DNA from: Clarireedia homoeocarpa
Taxonomy: Eukaryota; Ascomycota; Leotiomycetes; Helotiales; Rutstroemiaceae
Direction of reading: 5' to 3'
Assembly (NCBI GenBank): GCA_001465935.1
Contig: LNKV01000033.1
Span: 496,001-560,000, forward strand
DNA length: 64,000 bases
In this document: positions 1 to 12,128 of the stretch, one piece after another
Layout of the letters: each line of letters opens with the position of its first letter
Position numbering within the stretch: position 1 is the first letter of the stretch
The notes under the pieces: model-generated
Told to the model about the DNA's origin: nothing
Seen by the model: the letters and a program-made list of their open reading frames with translations, nothing else
Database searches by the model: none
Made by a program: the position numbers and the translations under genes

Positions 1-3000
1 GAGAACAGTCTGAGAAGGTCCATTGATGCAAGCAATTTCAAGTCGATAGTTTTCTAGCACCTGGCTGAGACCAGATACAGGAGACTTGACAGCCAGCATA
101 GCATGGGTTCCGGCTGAGCATCGTTCTTGCATAATGCGAGCCCGCGATCCAACAAGGAACACGGTATCTCTGGCAGAGAGCACGCCAGCCGCATGCAAAG
201 CCGCATATTCACCGAGACTGTGTCCGACAACCACACTGGGAACAATTCCGAATGACTCCCAGAGACGAGTAAGGGCAATCTCAAAACAAGTCAATGCTAA
301 CTGCGTAGCTTGTGGGGTGTGGTTCATGATGTCATCTGGAGTGCTGCTGCCATTAATCAGAGGCAAGAATGAGTCGAACCCGAAACTCTTGGCGATTCCG
401 GCAAGGCGTTGAATCTCCTCACGGAAAACACGGAAAGAATCAAAGAGAGTCTTTCCCATTCCATCGTAGACTGAGCCTTGTCCAGTAAATGCGAAGGCAA
501 CTCCGGGTGTGTTGCGGGGAACTGGCTTAGCGTCTACCTCGGCAGCCTTTTCGAGAGCGGCCCTCACTTCGGAAATTGTACGTCCACTAACAGCCAATCT
601 ATAGTTGTAGTGCATTCGTCGAGCGGTAGTTGTGTAGGCCAAGCTTCGAAGGTCCGTATCAGGTTTGCTTTGGAGGTGCTCCGCAAGGCGAACGGCATTC
701 TGACGAAGAGACTTGGTAGTTCTTGCTGAGACAGTCACAACATGGACATCTCTTGCGTCATCTAGCTGACCAGCTTCGACTGATGCAGAAGGCTCCTCGA
801 GAAGAAGGGCAGAGTTTCCACCAGCAGCACTGAAGTTGTTCAAGAAAGCGATCCGCTTACCATCGGTTGGCGCCTTCCACGGTGTTGCATCCATGGCGAT
901 ACGAATTCCACGCTCACTCAAATCCTTTGGGAAACCGGTGTTGAGCTTGGTTTTAATACCGACGTGGGGTGGAATCTCGCTGTTCTTCATCATCATCATG
1001 ACTTTGATGAGAGATGCTACTCCGGATCCGGATTCAGCATGCCCGATGTTTGCTTTGACTGAACCGAGATACAATGGTTTATTGGCAGTGCGACCAGAGC
1101 GGCTGCCTGTGAATACATCGAGCACAGATCTCATCTCTACGGCATCACCGGCTTGTGTCTAATAAAATTGTTAGTCTCAGTGTGCGTTCAATGAATGTTC
1201 GGAGTTACTTACACCTGTGCCATGCATTTCGATATAGCTCACATCCAATGGATCATAACCAGCATCGTTAAGGATACGACGGAAAATGGCGGACTGTGCA
1301 CCGGTGTGTGGGCGAGTGATTGACTCTGCTTCGGCGGAATGGTTGGTGTATGCTCCACAGATGACGGCCTGAATTGGATCTTTATCGGCCAATGCATCTT
1401 CTAGCCTCTTGAGCACCACAGTTCCGACAGCATCTGCTCTACAGTATCCATCGGCTCCATCATCAAAAGTCTTGCAGTTACCTGTGTGAGACAGGAAATG
1501 ACCTTTGTCCAAGCCAGTGAAGTTGTCGGGGTTCGTCATGACGTTCGTGCCACCTGCAATAGCAGTATCACAGTCATTTCTCCAGAGAGAATTGCAGGCC
1601 ATGTGAATAGCAGCAGCGCTCGATGAGCAAGCAGTATCAACGCTGACACTCGGTCCGGAGAACTTGAAGTGGTAATTGATGCGTCCAGGTGTGAAAGCAC
1701 GGTTACCACCGGGGATAAAGTATGTGCCGACGTTTTGCCCGCTGTTGACTTCACGCCAGTCATCACTAGTCATACCATAGAAAATGCCAACTCGATCCCG
1801 CTGGGTGGAAGGAGTTCTGTCGGGAACAAAACCAGCCATCTCGAGAGCTTCATAAGCTGTCATCAGAGCGAGACGCTGTGCTGGATCAGACTGGTCTGCC
1901 TCCTTGGGCGAGAGGTTGAAGAACCGGCTGTCGAAAAGGCCGGGCTCATTAATGAAACAACCATGTCGAACTCCCGAGGCGTTCTTCTTCTTTCCAGTTG
2001 GATCGTAATGTGTGTTGACATCGAACCTGTCTGCCGGGATTTCACGGTGAACATCCCGTCCTTCGTGAAGAAGGTTCCAAAGACTGTCTGGATCAATAGC
2101 ATCGGGAAATCTCCCTGAATAGCCGATGATTGCAATCTTGGACTGTTCTGGTCGTCCACCAGTTCTTACACCAGAATTTGGTGTGCTTGTGATGTTCTCA
2201 ACACTGACTGAAATACCCTCAATTTCAGCAAGAGCACTAGCAAGAATCTGCGATGTGTTTGTTCCAACATAGTAGACTGTCCATTGTGGGCATAAAGTTG
2301 CTTGGCAGAAGTTTCCGACAGATTTGAGGATTCTGTCCATGCGGAGAGGCTTCATGAGCATCTCGTCGAGAGCGGCAGAAAGCAGCTCGCGATATGTAGA
2401 AGCTACGATTGGCTTCCCCGTGGCGCCGGAGAGAACTGGGAGTTTGGCGGTTGTCTTGGCGGAGGTCTCAGAAAGAGGTTTTAGAATGTCTTCAATGTCC
2501 GATGCGGTATAGATGTGACTCTCGTGATATGGAGCAAACACCGTGGCGGGGAAATATTTGAGATCGCTCATGATAGGGGAGCTGAAAAAGTCTTTCAGTA
2601 CCCGAGGATGTCCAAAGATGGAGACACTGGTTGGTGTCACTGTGCCAATCCATGGCCTTGAGCCAACTGATAAGTTCTGCGTACAATTAGTTGAGGCTCA
2701 AGATAAATTTCACTTGTGAAGTAGAGGGATACTTACAGCTGATTGAGAGAACTGTTCAATTCGCGAAGCAGCAAGGTCAACTTGAAGCTTTGGGACTATA
2801 TAGGCCCACTCCTTATTCTTTTCGGGACCATTCTCGAGAAGTTCTCGAGTTCTTGTGACTTGGAGTCCTGTGCGGAATGCAATAACCACTGCATCTACTG
2901 CCAAATTTACAAGCTCGTTTATGTTGGAGGCGGATGCAACGGTGCAGGCGGCAAGCTGGCCAGTGCATAGGCCAAGCATGATATGGCTCTGACTCGTAGG

Positions 3001-3371
3001 ATATTGCTTGGAGCCATCTCCGTAGTAACTAAGATCTGTTAGATTATGAACGGCAGAGAGGGGATTTGAGGTTTAACATACTCTATGAAGCTACCGAGTT
3101 GGTAGATTACTGTAAGAGTGCTAGCGAGTATTGGCGCTGAGTCGTCTTCGGTCGAATATTTGGAGAGTAAGTCGACTATCCTAGAGAAGCGTGGGAATAA
3201 CTCTTGGATTTCACGAGTTTGCTGAGAGAGCTCTCGTCGTAATGCAATGTGTGTCTTCTCGAGAAAGGACAAAAGCAAAGGGCTGTCTTTAACGCGAAGT
3301 AGTTGTCGCAAGCCAGGGACGAAATCAGTCGTCTGGTCTCGGAAGAGGTAAAGTCGGCCTTGGTTCCTCAT
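1..3371 (-). CDS. Non-reducing polyketide synthase, N-terminal part (SAT-KS-AT), cut by left window edge
   Basis: Four exons are visible: 3371-3082, 3028-2737, 2676-1213 and 1158 to the edge, giving about 1,068 residues with no stop. The first part is a starter-unit acyltransferase with a GLCTG nucleophile motif near residue 118. The ketosynthase starts near residue 360 (IAIIGYSGRFP), with the DTACSSS active cysteine near 542, the EMHGTGT histidine split by the third intron, and NIGHAESGSG after it. The acyltransferase carries GHSLGE near residue 996. No reducing domains could lie before this point, and SAT plus this KS type marks a fungal non-reducing PKS making aromatic polyketides from malonyl-CoA. 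Product template, ACP and any thioesterase or cyclase lie outside the window. It is divergent from the MFS gene across a 790-bp promoter with a TCGGGNNTCG site. The KS resembles those of the cercosporin/aflatoxin/bikaverin groups, from memory only; the product is unknown. Confidence 0.95.
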
Positions 3372-4161
3372 CTTGGCGCCGTGTTCTAGTCTAAAGTCTA
3401 AAGTCTAATAGATAAAAATGAAAAGATAGAAAGAATGAATGAGAGTCTTTACTCTGGTTGCTTGCATTGCACAAATAGTGATCAGCAGAGGGGCCCAAGA
3501 TCTACCATCTTATATCAAGATATCGTCCAAGTTACCGTCTAGCGTTGCTTACTAAAAATGCAGAAAACATGTGATTCCTGTGAGCTTCTACGCCACTCAG
3601 AACGACATTGAGTGCCGACCACGTTATTTCCACATGGCTTAGCTTGAGGCTGTAAAATCATCTAGGATTTCTTGATGCATGCAGGTCCGGTTAGCACGCG
3701 TCCCCCTTTCCTTCCAGGGGTGCTTGATGAAATAAGCGAGATTTAGCAGAACCACCGGGACTGAAGTGGGGCGGGCTTCGGGCTTCGGGGCTCTTTACAG
3801 TCGGAGTCCCCATGTCCCGCTCATACATCAGCCTAACGTTAGCGTTATCAATGACTGTACCGAGCCAGTATCACCTTTCGAATAGCAGTATGCAGGCGCC
3901 TGTTTCGTTTTCTTAATATAGTTCATCTCGTGGCTTTCATAACGGGACTACGGTTGGAACGTGTTCCGAGAACACAGCCCTGCTCTCGTGCATTCGCCAA
4001 TGACTGCATCGGATAGTCGGAACCATCGCTTGTTGTAAGATTGCTTTTGTACAAGAGTAGGTTGACTTCTTATCTCGCCATGCCAAAAGAGAAAGTGAAG
4101 AGATTTAGATTCCCAACTTGTGGCATTGACTGATAATTCTTCTTCTTTACACAGCAGCGCC
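3372..4161. promoter_or_regulatory. Divergent promoter region of PKS and MFS transporter
   Basis: This 790-bp spacer separates the two divergent start codons. It contains a G/C-rich tandem GGGCTTC GGGCTTC GGGG run at 3773-3790 that includes the candidate AflR-type operator listed separately. No ORF in it looks like a gene. A shared, bidirectional control region is inferred from the geometry. Confidence 0.6.
3778..3788 (+). promoter_or_regulatory. Candidate AflR-type operator (TCG-GGCTT-CGG)
   Basis: The bases read TCGGGCTTCGG, which fits the published AflR consensus TCGN5CGR. It lies about 400 bp upstream of both the PKS and the MFS start codons. The same core recurs in four other promoter regions of the cluster. 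Binding is inferred. Confidence 0.6.
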
Positions 4162-5976
4162 ATGGAAAATTCTACACCACCTGCACTGCCATCAGGATCA
4201 CGGCTGGCTTTGATTCTGTTTTTTGCTTGTATCGCGCTTCTTCTCCAAGCCTTGGTAGGTCCACTGCATTCGAGCGATAGTAGACACAGAATCGGCAGCT
4301 AATGACTCAAACCAGGACACTACCATCGTTTCTACAGCTATTCCAGCTATCACAGATGACTTCAACACGACGAAGGACGTCGGGTGGTATGGATCCGCGT
4401 ATTTCCTCACGCAGTGCGCCTTCCAGATCTTCTGGGGTCGACTATACACTTTCTACGACCTCAAAACGATATATATTACAGCGATCGGTATATTCGAGCT
4501 TGGCAGTCTTCTGTGCGCTGTTGCACCTACATCAACCGCTTTCATCGTAGGACGAGCGTTTGCTGGTGTAGGAGCTGGAGGAATTTTCACTGGCAGTTTC
4601 GTCTCTATCGCTTTCAGTGTGCCGTTGGCGAAGAGACCTATATATGCTAGTATTCTGGGAACTGTATATGGATTTGCCAGTGTTCTAGGGTGAGAAACCC
4701 TGTCTTTATAGCACGCCTAAATTTCTTGGTTGGCACCTACTGACATCCTACGTATAGACCACCTATCGGCGGTGCTTTTACTACGAAACTCAGCTGGCGC
4801 GGTTGTTTCTATATGAATTTGCCGCTTGGTGCAATCGTGGTTGCCTTCTTGATACCATTCTTTCCATCCCCACAGGCTGCGGCCCGTCTCGCGAACCTTC
4901 CGGCTAAAGAGAAACTCAAGAGAATGGATCCTATCGGAACGATGATATTAGTTTTGGCTATCACCTGTATACTTCTAGCCATGCAATGGGGTGGTATAAA
5001 GTACAACTGGGGAAACGCACGCATCATCGTTTTGTTCATCATTTCCGGACTTTCGTTCATCGCATACGCATGCTGGCAAGTATATCTGGGTCCAGTAGCC
5101 ACTATTCCGAAGAATATCATCACGCAACGAAGTATGTCTTTTGCGACTTTTTACTCCTTCACGCAGGGAGGTGTCAATTTCGGTATACTTTACTACGCAC
5201 CTGTTTGGTTCCAAGCTGTGAAAGGTCACAGTGCCCTCCACAGTGGTCTCGATATTATGACCTTTATTGCCGGTATGACGGTGACCATGCTGGCGACTGG
5301 GTATATTCTCACAAAGGGCGGCTACTCAATGCCCTTCATGGTTTTGTGCGTCGCTATGGTTAGCGTTGCTTGTGGATTGCTCACAACGTGGACTCCTAGC
5401 TCTAGCGATGCTACAGTTTTTGGCTATTTGACCTTGTACGGTCTTGGCCAAGGCTTTGGCTGGCAGCAGCCTATCCTCATCGCACAGACTGTGCTTCCAG
5501 CGGCCGAGATCCCCACGGGCACTTCCCTCACAACGGTGTGCAAGCTTCTTGGTGGCACGATTTTTGTGTCTGTCAGCGAGAGCTTGTACAGCAGCAAGCT
5601 ACGTGACCTCTTCATCAAGCGACTTCCACAGATAGATCCAAGCATTTTGGCAACCGCTGGTGTCGTCGAGCTACGTGAGAAGGTTGGAAAGACCCTTCTC
5701 CCGACGTTAATAACCTGTTACAATGATGCTCTAAAGGATGTCTGGTGGTTGCTGCTGGGTCTCAGTGCCGCCAGTCTGATTGGCGCGCTGGGGGTCGAAT
5801 GGAGGAGTGTGACGGACAAGGTTTCGGCCCAGGGGCCTCCGCCTCCAGCCGCAAAATTGACCTCGCCCACGAACGACGATCTAAACAGACTTAAGGAGCC
5901 AGCGTCCTTGGACATCAGAAGCAAAGATCATCTTCCGGATATCGAACTCGCTCAGGTGCGAGAAAGAGAATTTTAG
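4162..5976 (+). CDS. MFS drug/metabolite exporter, 14-TM (DHA2-like) type
   Basis: Three exons (4162-4254, 4316-4689, 4758-5976) give 561 residues. The start at 4162 is the first ATG in frame; an upstream GTG extension has no support. The first helix (LALILFFACIALLLQAL) is followed by DTTIVSTAIPAI, the usual motif D1 of the DHA2 family, then GWYGSAYFLTQCA, GRAFAGVGAGG (motif A-like) and VLGPPIGGAF (motif C of antiporters). The hydrophobic segments fit about 14 membrane helices, and the C-terminus is a hydrophilic Pro-rich tail. Fungal homologues in PKS clusters sit in the plasma membrane and export the product or protect the producer. Its position next to the PKS supports that role; the substrate is unknown. 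Both introns restore frame exactly. Confidence 0.92.
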
Positions 5977-6951
5977 CGCCATTCATGGATCCGTGTTTCG
6001 GGTTATCTATACAACAATAAGATGACACCAAATTTTGAACAGACATAAACATGGAATTCAAGTGTAGAATATCAGTTTTTCAGACCCTTGTGGCAGCAAG
6101 GTGAGGCTGTCGCTTGGCAGGCGTTTAAGCATAGGCTCGGCAAAGGAGTATTACATCAGAGTATTTGGTGGCGAGTTGAAAGTTATCACGAAATTAGACG
6201 AATCTCACAAATGACCTAAAATCCTATGAATCAGAGATGTATAGTTTATTGTCGAATTATAAATTTTTTTTAAATAATATTTCTTTAACCTCGAATTCAT
6301 CAATGAAGACATAAATTTGAAGTTATTCGCAAATTTCGGTTACAAGTTATTGCCTCACGTGTTTCAAATAACTTCTTAAAATAAATCTATCAACTTGGGA
6401 TTAAAAGTCGATCCCTAAGTAGGAGTAAGGTTAGGATGCAGGGACAGTAAGACAACAGCGATGATAAGAAGGGAATGGCCATGAAACTTGAGGCTGAAAA
6501 GGGAGTCATTAGAAGAGATTCACGTACAAACTAATCCCGCTGAGCTAAGCCTCTGTCGTATCTTTTACTCGTGAGTTCACAGTCCTATAAGACCCCACAT
6601 ATCGGGACTCGCATATCGGGGGTCGCATGCCCGGGATCTTGTACGAATCTTGGCACGTGATTATTAGCCATGTGCTACCAGGCCGCTAAGGTGCTGACTG
6701 TGTTGTTAGAGTGGGATTTCCGTAAGCTCGGTGAGCCCGTCCTAAATGGGGACATCTTGGATCTTATGGTTCACGTATTGCCAATTTCGGATCTCGGGTA
6801 TGCAGGGGAGAGGAACGTGGCTAGATGAGAAAGTTCTTATATAATGGACATTGCACCACAATGTCGCTATCACTGGCATCCAGCGTCTACGTATCATACT
6901 CACGTATCTTGAAACCCTTACTGCATCATATTCTCTTATCTGGGCTTCAGC
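5977..6951. promoter_or_regulatory. Spacer and laccase promoter
   Basis: This 975-bp stretch has no credible gene. Its first half is A/T-rich (about 6240-6400). The second half carries a pair of TCGGGNNTCGC sites at 6602-6626 and a TATATAA box at 6838-6844, about 110 bp before the laccase ATG. Confidence 0.55.
6602..6626 (+). promoter_or_regulatory. Paired candidate AflR-type operators in laccase promoter
   Basis: Two 11-mers, TCG-GGACT-CGC at 6602-6612 and TCG-GGGGT-CGC at 6616-6626, are spaced 14 bp start to start, about 330-350 bp before the laccase ATG. They keep the TCGGGNNTCG core seen elsewhere in the cluster; the last base is C rather than the A/G of the AflR consensus. Binding is inferred. 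Confidence 0.5.
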
Positions 6952-8930
6952 ATGCTACGAAAACTTTTGGGAGGCCTGGCGTTAGCCTCAGGGTTGCCGT
7001 TCTCACTCGGTTATCCCTCAGCTGCAGGGTATGGCAATGATAGCAACAATGGTCCTCGTCAGTTCGATCTGACCCTTACTTGGGAGAAAGCTGCCCCAGC
7101 TGGTGTCACCAGGGACATCATTATGATCAATGGTCACTTCCCTGGTCCCCTGATCGAAGTCAATGAAGGAGACGACGTATGGGTAACTGTTCATAACAAG
7201 CTACCATTCAACACAACTATGCATTATCATGGTAAGTCAACAGATTACCTCACTCCCATGAGTATAAGTCACTCGGTAGATCTAGTTAACTAATCTTACA
7301 TTATAGGAATCGAGATGGTCGACACTCCATGGTCAGATGGTGTACCTGGTCTGTCGCAGCGAGAAATACTTCCTGGAGGGTCTTTCTTGTATAAGTGGAA
7401 AGCTACTCAGTACGGCGAATATTGGTATCATGCGCATCACCGAGGGCAGATGGATGACGGACAGTTTGGACCGCTCGTTATTCACCCCAAGAAGAATAGG
7501 CCCAACCCTTTCGCGCTCATATCCCAAGATAAGACAACTATTGCCGCCATCGAAAAAGCCGTCGCCCAAGTCAAGCCACTGCTGCTGAGTGACTACCGCA
7601 ACCTACCTTCAAACGAAATCTGGGATATCGAGACTGCAGCCAAAATGGAATTATCTTGCTTTGACTCTCTGCTCATCAACGGCAAAGGGAAGATTGACTG
7701 CTGGTCCGCAAACAAAACTGCATCCTTGCTTAGTGCTCAGCAAAAAGGACTTCTTGCTGCTGCTGGTGAGACTGCTTTCACAGCCAAAAGGTATGCTCTT
7801 TTCATTTTCGTAAACTATTTTGTACTAATATAGTATATAGTTGTCTTTCCAAGACTGCCCAAGCCAAGCTTATTGGAGGCGGCAGACCAACAATTAATAT
7901 CTCTGCCATTCCACAGGAGATTTTCGATGTTTGCACGCCCACCCAAGGTTCCCAGACTGTCATCGAGATTGAAAAGGACGATTGTGATGACAAGAATGGA
8001 ACATGGGCTGCATTTGACGTCGTTGGTGCTTACACCTCGTTGACTACCGCTTTTTCGATCGACGAGTTACCACTCTGGGTGTATGCGGTTGACGGAGAGT
8101 ACATCACACCTCAACTCGTCAATGCTATTTCTATCACCAACGGCGATAGGTACTCATTCTTGGTTCAGCTTACTACTCCTAAGGATTATACAATCCGACA
8201 TGCATGTACATTGCCTGTTCAGTTACTGAGCGGCCAAGCGACTCTTAGATACCGTACTGGTAACAATGATTCAGGCTCTAACCAAGCCTCTACACCATAT
8301 ATCAACGAGGGTGGAAGAGCCGTCAGCCCAAGCGTTAAATTCTTCAACCAGACTATCCAGAAACCATACCCAGCTTTCCCTGTCGCTCAGAAAGCGGACC
8401 AGACCATCGTACTCGAAATGGGAAACACGGAATTTGCATACACATGGGCGCTCAACGGAACATCGCAACCTATGACTCTCGACTCAGATAACCCAATTCT
8501 CTTCGCGCCGCAACCAAATGCCATGAACAACCTAACCATCACAACGTTGAACAACACATGGGTCGATATCATCTTTGTGACCGCGCAGGTGCCACAGCCC
8601 GCTCACCCAATCCACAAGCACGGGAACAAAATGTGGTTAATTGGCTCAGGCAACGGAATGTTCAATTACAGCAGTGTTGCAGAAGCTGTAAAGGTTATTC
8701 CACAGAACTTCAACTTGGTAGATCCACCACGCCGTGACGGATTTGCCACGCTCGATTCTCCGAAAGCCCCAACATGGACCGCAATCCGTTACCATGTGAC
8801 AAACCCGGGCGCTTGGATGCTTCATTGCCATGTTCAAACCCATCTGTTAGGTGGTATGAGCATGGCGATCCAAGATGGCGTTGACCACTGGCCGCAGGTG
8901 CCACCCGCGTATCTGCAATACAATGCGTAA
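6952..8930 (+). CDS. Secreted multicopper oxidase (laccase of fungal pigment clusters)
   Basis: Three exons (6952-7231, 7307-7790, 7841-8930) encode 617 residues. A hydrophobic N-terminus (LLGGLALASGLPFSL) looks like a signal peptide. All copper-ligand blocks are present: HYHG at 91-94, WYHAHHRGQ near 131, HPIHKHG near 511 and HCHVQTHLLGGM near 583, so an active type 1/2/3 copper centre is expected. It resembles the laccases of conidial-pigment, aurofusarin and elsinochrome clusters, which couple phenols oxidatively outside the cell or in vesicles. Several N-glycosylation sequons (NNT, NGT, NDS) fit secretion. Its promoter carries two cluster-type operator sites. Dimerisation or polymerisation of the PKS product is the likely role, by analogy only. 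Confidence 0.93.
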
Positions 8931-9957
8931 TTTCAGTGCTAGGCCTGTCGTTTCCTTGTTGTATTACATGTAGTAATAACCATAGAATTCCGAGTTTCAT
9001 AGATAATAAGGATCATTACCATTCACGTTCAATGCATACAGAAAGATTAGGGAGGACAGGAATATGTATTTAGTTCAAGGGTCTAGTACATAGAGTTCTC
9101 AAATTCTATTCCATAATTGGGAAAAATATACACCTATCTGCTTGATTTCATCTGCAATATTATGTGATATGTATAACCACAAATCAATAATTCATTCTTA
9201 CGACCGATATCAATGCAGTTCCACGCGTGCCACTAAATAGGTGTTTGAGACTTATTCACCAGTTATGTCATCAGAATCACATATTTTCTATAGTTACTTT
9301 ATTACTTTTCGGTGACTAATTGCACTTCCGTAGACATCTATAACATATCATTTTTATGGCATAAATATTTCGTTCTCTCTCAGCAGCTCATTCTTGTTGT
9401 TACACATGTGCTATACCAGAAATCCAGTTAGGTGGATTGATATCTCTGGAACCCGACCCATTAGGTCCCGACTCCGATGCGCCTGGTGTTGTATTACCAA
9501 ACTACTCACTTACACCTCCATCTAAGATCTAAAACTAATAAGCATGCTCATATTGAGGTCGACAGCGATTATGCCACGTGGAACAGCAGGGTAGATGCAT
9601 GGTAGAATCAGCCACAGGATTAGGGCAGGTTTTAAAAACGTTGACTTGTCCCTCTCTATTTACCAGGATTCTCCCTTGCTCCAGCCAGTCAAGTTTTAGG
9701 TAGCAAAATATCATGTCATCAGTTTATATGGAACGAGATCTGTGCTAGAAAATAAGTCAGACGTGAGTTATTGGATTATTTCAGATTTGGGCGAACTACG
9801 TAGCGTCACTCATGCTACAACCGATCATACCACTATCATCATCACTGAATCAAAGATATCTAACCCCTCTAAGAATATATGGAATATAAAATGTCTGGCA
9901 TTTGAGTATACAAAGTTTTAGTCTACATAAAGTTCTTTCTATCAACGCGCAACTGCA
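8931..9957. other. Convergent intergenic region, no gene seen
   Basis: About 1 kb between the 3' ends of the laccase and EthD genes. It is A/T-rich and stop-rich in all frames. I see only untranslated sequence here. Confidence 0.5.
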
Positions 9958-10494
9958 TCATACAAGCATTCCATCTCGCAAAATATCCTGAACATAACCA
10001 ATAGTCATCCTAAGTAAACATAGTCAGCCATCACAACATCACAAAGGGAATTTCAGCAACTCACTTCGACCTCTTAGTATCGGCAAAGTTCTCATGATCC
10101 GCAAAGATAAATTTCTTATACTCAGGATCCGACTTGAGGGCGACGAACTGTTTGATGTCTCGGAACTGGATCTGCACAATGCAGTCATAATCTGTCACAT
10201 TGGAGAACTGAGGATCAAAAATCTCGCCCATCAGGGCCCGTGTAGAGACTGGAGTATGCGTCTATTTGAGAAATGTGTTAGACTACTAACCCAAAGTAAC
10301 ACTACATAATGCTGTGCTGGTGTACTCACCATGCTGTACTTGTCGATACCGTGCTTGACCATAAGGCCCTTGACCAATGGCGCGTGATTGTTGATCATAT
10401 AGTTGCGGTATTCCTCTTCGTCCATCCCCTCTTTTCGATACGCACACATAGTGAGGCAGAGCATCGGTGAGTTGACTTCGTGTCCGTTCGCCAT
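9958..10494 (-). CDS. EthD-domain protein (anthrone-decarboxylase-like, dimeric alpha/beta barrel)
   Basis: Three exons (10494-10330, 10261-10065, 10009-9958) give 137 residues. The start MANGHEV at 10494 is the first ATG near the EthD fold; an upstream in-frame ATG at 10617 would add a non-conserved leader. The protein reads as one ferredoxin-like EthD domain: LCLTMCAYRKEGMDEEEYRNY near the N-terminus, NNHAPLVKGLMVKHGIDKY, then ADHENFADTKRSK and the tail MTIGYVQDILRDG. The tail comes from a third exon, and without that splice a TGA ends the protein at RSK. Such proteins in fungal aromatic PKS clusters act as decarboxylases of anthrone-type acids or as oxygenase/cyclase helpers. It is divergent from the FAD monooxygenase with an operator-like site between them. 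The exact reaction is not readable from sequence. Confidence 0.85.
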
Positions 10495-10895
10495 GATGTT
10501 ATTCGGTGTAAAAATAGTGCGGTTGGGTGTGATTTGGAAACTGGTACGGCAGGGAGCAATAATTGGAATCAGGAGATTTATACACTTGTGAGATGGTTCG
10601 ACGGGTATTATCAGCAAGATATATCATCAGCGCTATTTATGGAGTTGTTGCGAGTCCCGATTGTTGTAGTAAGCCTACGATCAGGCTATTTTTCACCTCA
10701 CTTTTCCCGTAGTCAGCGAAGCCCGAAGCCCGATGTACGATCTGACTGCTGAATGATTTCAGGGACTGACCCCTTTCTAAAAGAGATCTACTGATAGTTA
10801 AATGTTCTCATATTCGTTTATTGATCTAGAACTTTATTCAGAAACATTTTTCCACTTTACAATCTTCAAGTTTTATCACCACAAAAACAAACGCA
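10495..10895. promoter_or_regulatory. Divergent promoter of EthD and FAD monooxygenase genes
   Basis: This 401-bp bidirectional spacer holds two overlapping TCGGGCTTCG cores on the minus strand (10716-10733), about 160 bp from the monooxygenase ATG. No coding frame is supported. Confidence 0.6.
10716..10733 (-). promoter_or_regulatory. Overlapping candidate AflR-type operators
   Basis: On the minus strand 10733-10723 reads TCG-GGCTT-CGG, a full match to TCGN5CGR, and 10726-10716 reads TCG-GGCTT-CGC, sharing its first TCG-half. The site lies between two divergent cluster genes and could serve both. Binding is inferred. Confidence 0.6.
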
Positions 10896-12128
10896 ATGGG
10901 ATCTGTAGAACAAGAAATTCTTATCATTGGCGGTGGGCTAGGAGGACTGTGTTTGGCACAGGGTCTTCGTAATGCCGGTATACCATTCCGTGTTTTCGAG
11001 CGCGACGCAAATGCATCTTGGAGACCTCAGGGCTACCGCCTTCGCATCAATGGGGAGGGTGCGAATGCGCTGAAAACAACACTTTCACCTGACTTGTGGG
11101 AGCGTTTCGAGAAGACCTGCTCTGCCACCGAGTTGGGTGAAACTGATATCAACGCTATCGATGGCGGTGTTATCGCTAGCCGCGCCGGCGGCGGTCCTCA
11201 GATGAAGGGGCTAAAGCCATACACTTGCGACAGAATGGTACTACGAGATATACTCCTGACAGGGCTCGGTGAAAAGATATCATACGGCAAGACACTGACC
11301 CGTTATGAGATTCTTGATAACGGAGTCGTTGCGTACTTCAAGGACGGCACAACAGCAAGCGGCCGGTTCCTCGTCGGTGCCGACGGCAAGGGTTCTGTAA
11401 CGAGACAACAATTTCTACCAGATCACCAGCCTCTCGATACTGAAGGAATGTGTATCTACGGAAAGACGCCTATGACCCCTGAGCTACTCGAAAGGTTCCA
11501 CCCTCGCGCCATGCGATGGATGACACTTGTCGTCGATCGCACCCCCATCACACAGACACTCGACATCGACGACTCAGCTGTCACTCTCCTCCTAGAACCA
11601 ATCCGCTTCCAAAAGAAGAATGACGAATATGACCAGTACCTACCAGCAGATTACATGTACTGGGTATTGATTGCGCGGAAGCACATCTTCGGCTCCGCGA
11701 GTGAAACACCAATTTCTAAACGTACGCCTGAGGATAGCGCCGCATTGTCGCTCCGTATTACCGAGTGCTGGGACCCAAGCATCCGCGCACTTCTACACTT
11801 ACAAGATAAGCAGCAATCCAGCCTGCTCAACGTCCTGTCTGCAAACCCGGACATGGAGCCCTGGGCAGCCTCCGACAGAATCACATTGATTGGAGACGCA
11901 ATTCATGTGATGAGCCCCAGTGGAGGTGTAGGAGCGGTGACGGCGCTGGTGGACGGTGCGAATCTTGCCAAGACAATTGCCGCGAAGGGCATCTCGACAG
12001 AGAGTATTGGGGAGTTCGAAAAGACCATGCGCGAATTCGCTGGTGCCAATATTCGCAGGAGTTACTTTGGGGGCCGCAAGTTGTTTGGGCAGAGGCCATT
12101 CGCCGAGTGTAGCAAGTACATGGGGTAG
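10896..12128 (+). CDS. FAD-dependent monooxygenase (aromatic hydroxylase type)
   Basis: A single-exon ORF of 410 residues. The N-terminal Rossmann motif IIGGGLGGLCLAQGL (residues 10-24) binds the ADP part of FAD, followed by FRVFERD ending the beta-alpha-beta unit. The DG-type motif FLVGADGKGSVTR lies near residue 160, and the GD motif LIGDAIHVMSPSGGVGA near 331 contacts the FAD ribityl chain and NAD(P)H. Length and motif order match group A flavoprotein monooxygenases such as salicylate-hydroxylase-like enzymes of polyketide clusters. There is no signal peptide or membrane anchor, so it is probably soluble. It likely hydroxylates the aromatic polyketide core, using NAD(P)H and O2. Substrate and position are unknown. 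It has no intron, unlike its cluster neighbours. Confidence 0.92.
   Translation: MGSVEQEILIIGGGLGGLCLAQGLRNAGIPFRVFERDANASWRPQGYRLRINGEGANALKTTLSPDLWERFEKTCSATELGETDINAIDGGVIASRAGGGPQMKGLKPYTCDRMVLRDILLTGLGEKISYGKTLTRYEILDNGVVAYFKDGTTASGRFLVGADGKGSVTRQQFLPDHQPLDTEGMCIYGKTPMTPELLERFHPRAMRWMTLVVDRTPITQTLDIDDSAVTLLLEPIRFQKKNDEYDQYLPADYMYWVLIARKHIFGSASETPISKRTPEDSAALSLRITECWDPSIRALLHLQDKQQSSLLNVLSANPDMEPWAASDRITLIGDAIHVMSPSGGVGAVTALVDGANLAKTIAAKGISTESIGEFEKTMREFAGANIRRSYFGGRKLFGQRPFAECSKYMG

Noticed and set aside
9451..9480. Cluster of CCCGAC words downstream of the laccase
   Set aside because: Spacing does not fit TCGN5CGR and the region is a convergent 3' end, not a promoter.
10495..10617. Upstream ATG (10617) for the EthD protein
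   Set aside because: The added residues are not EthD-like and would overlap the divergent promoter.
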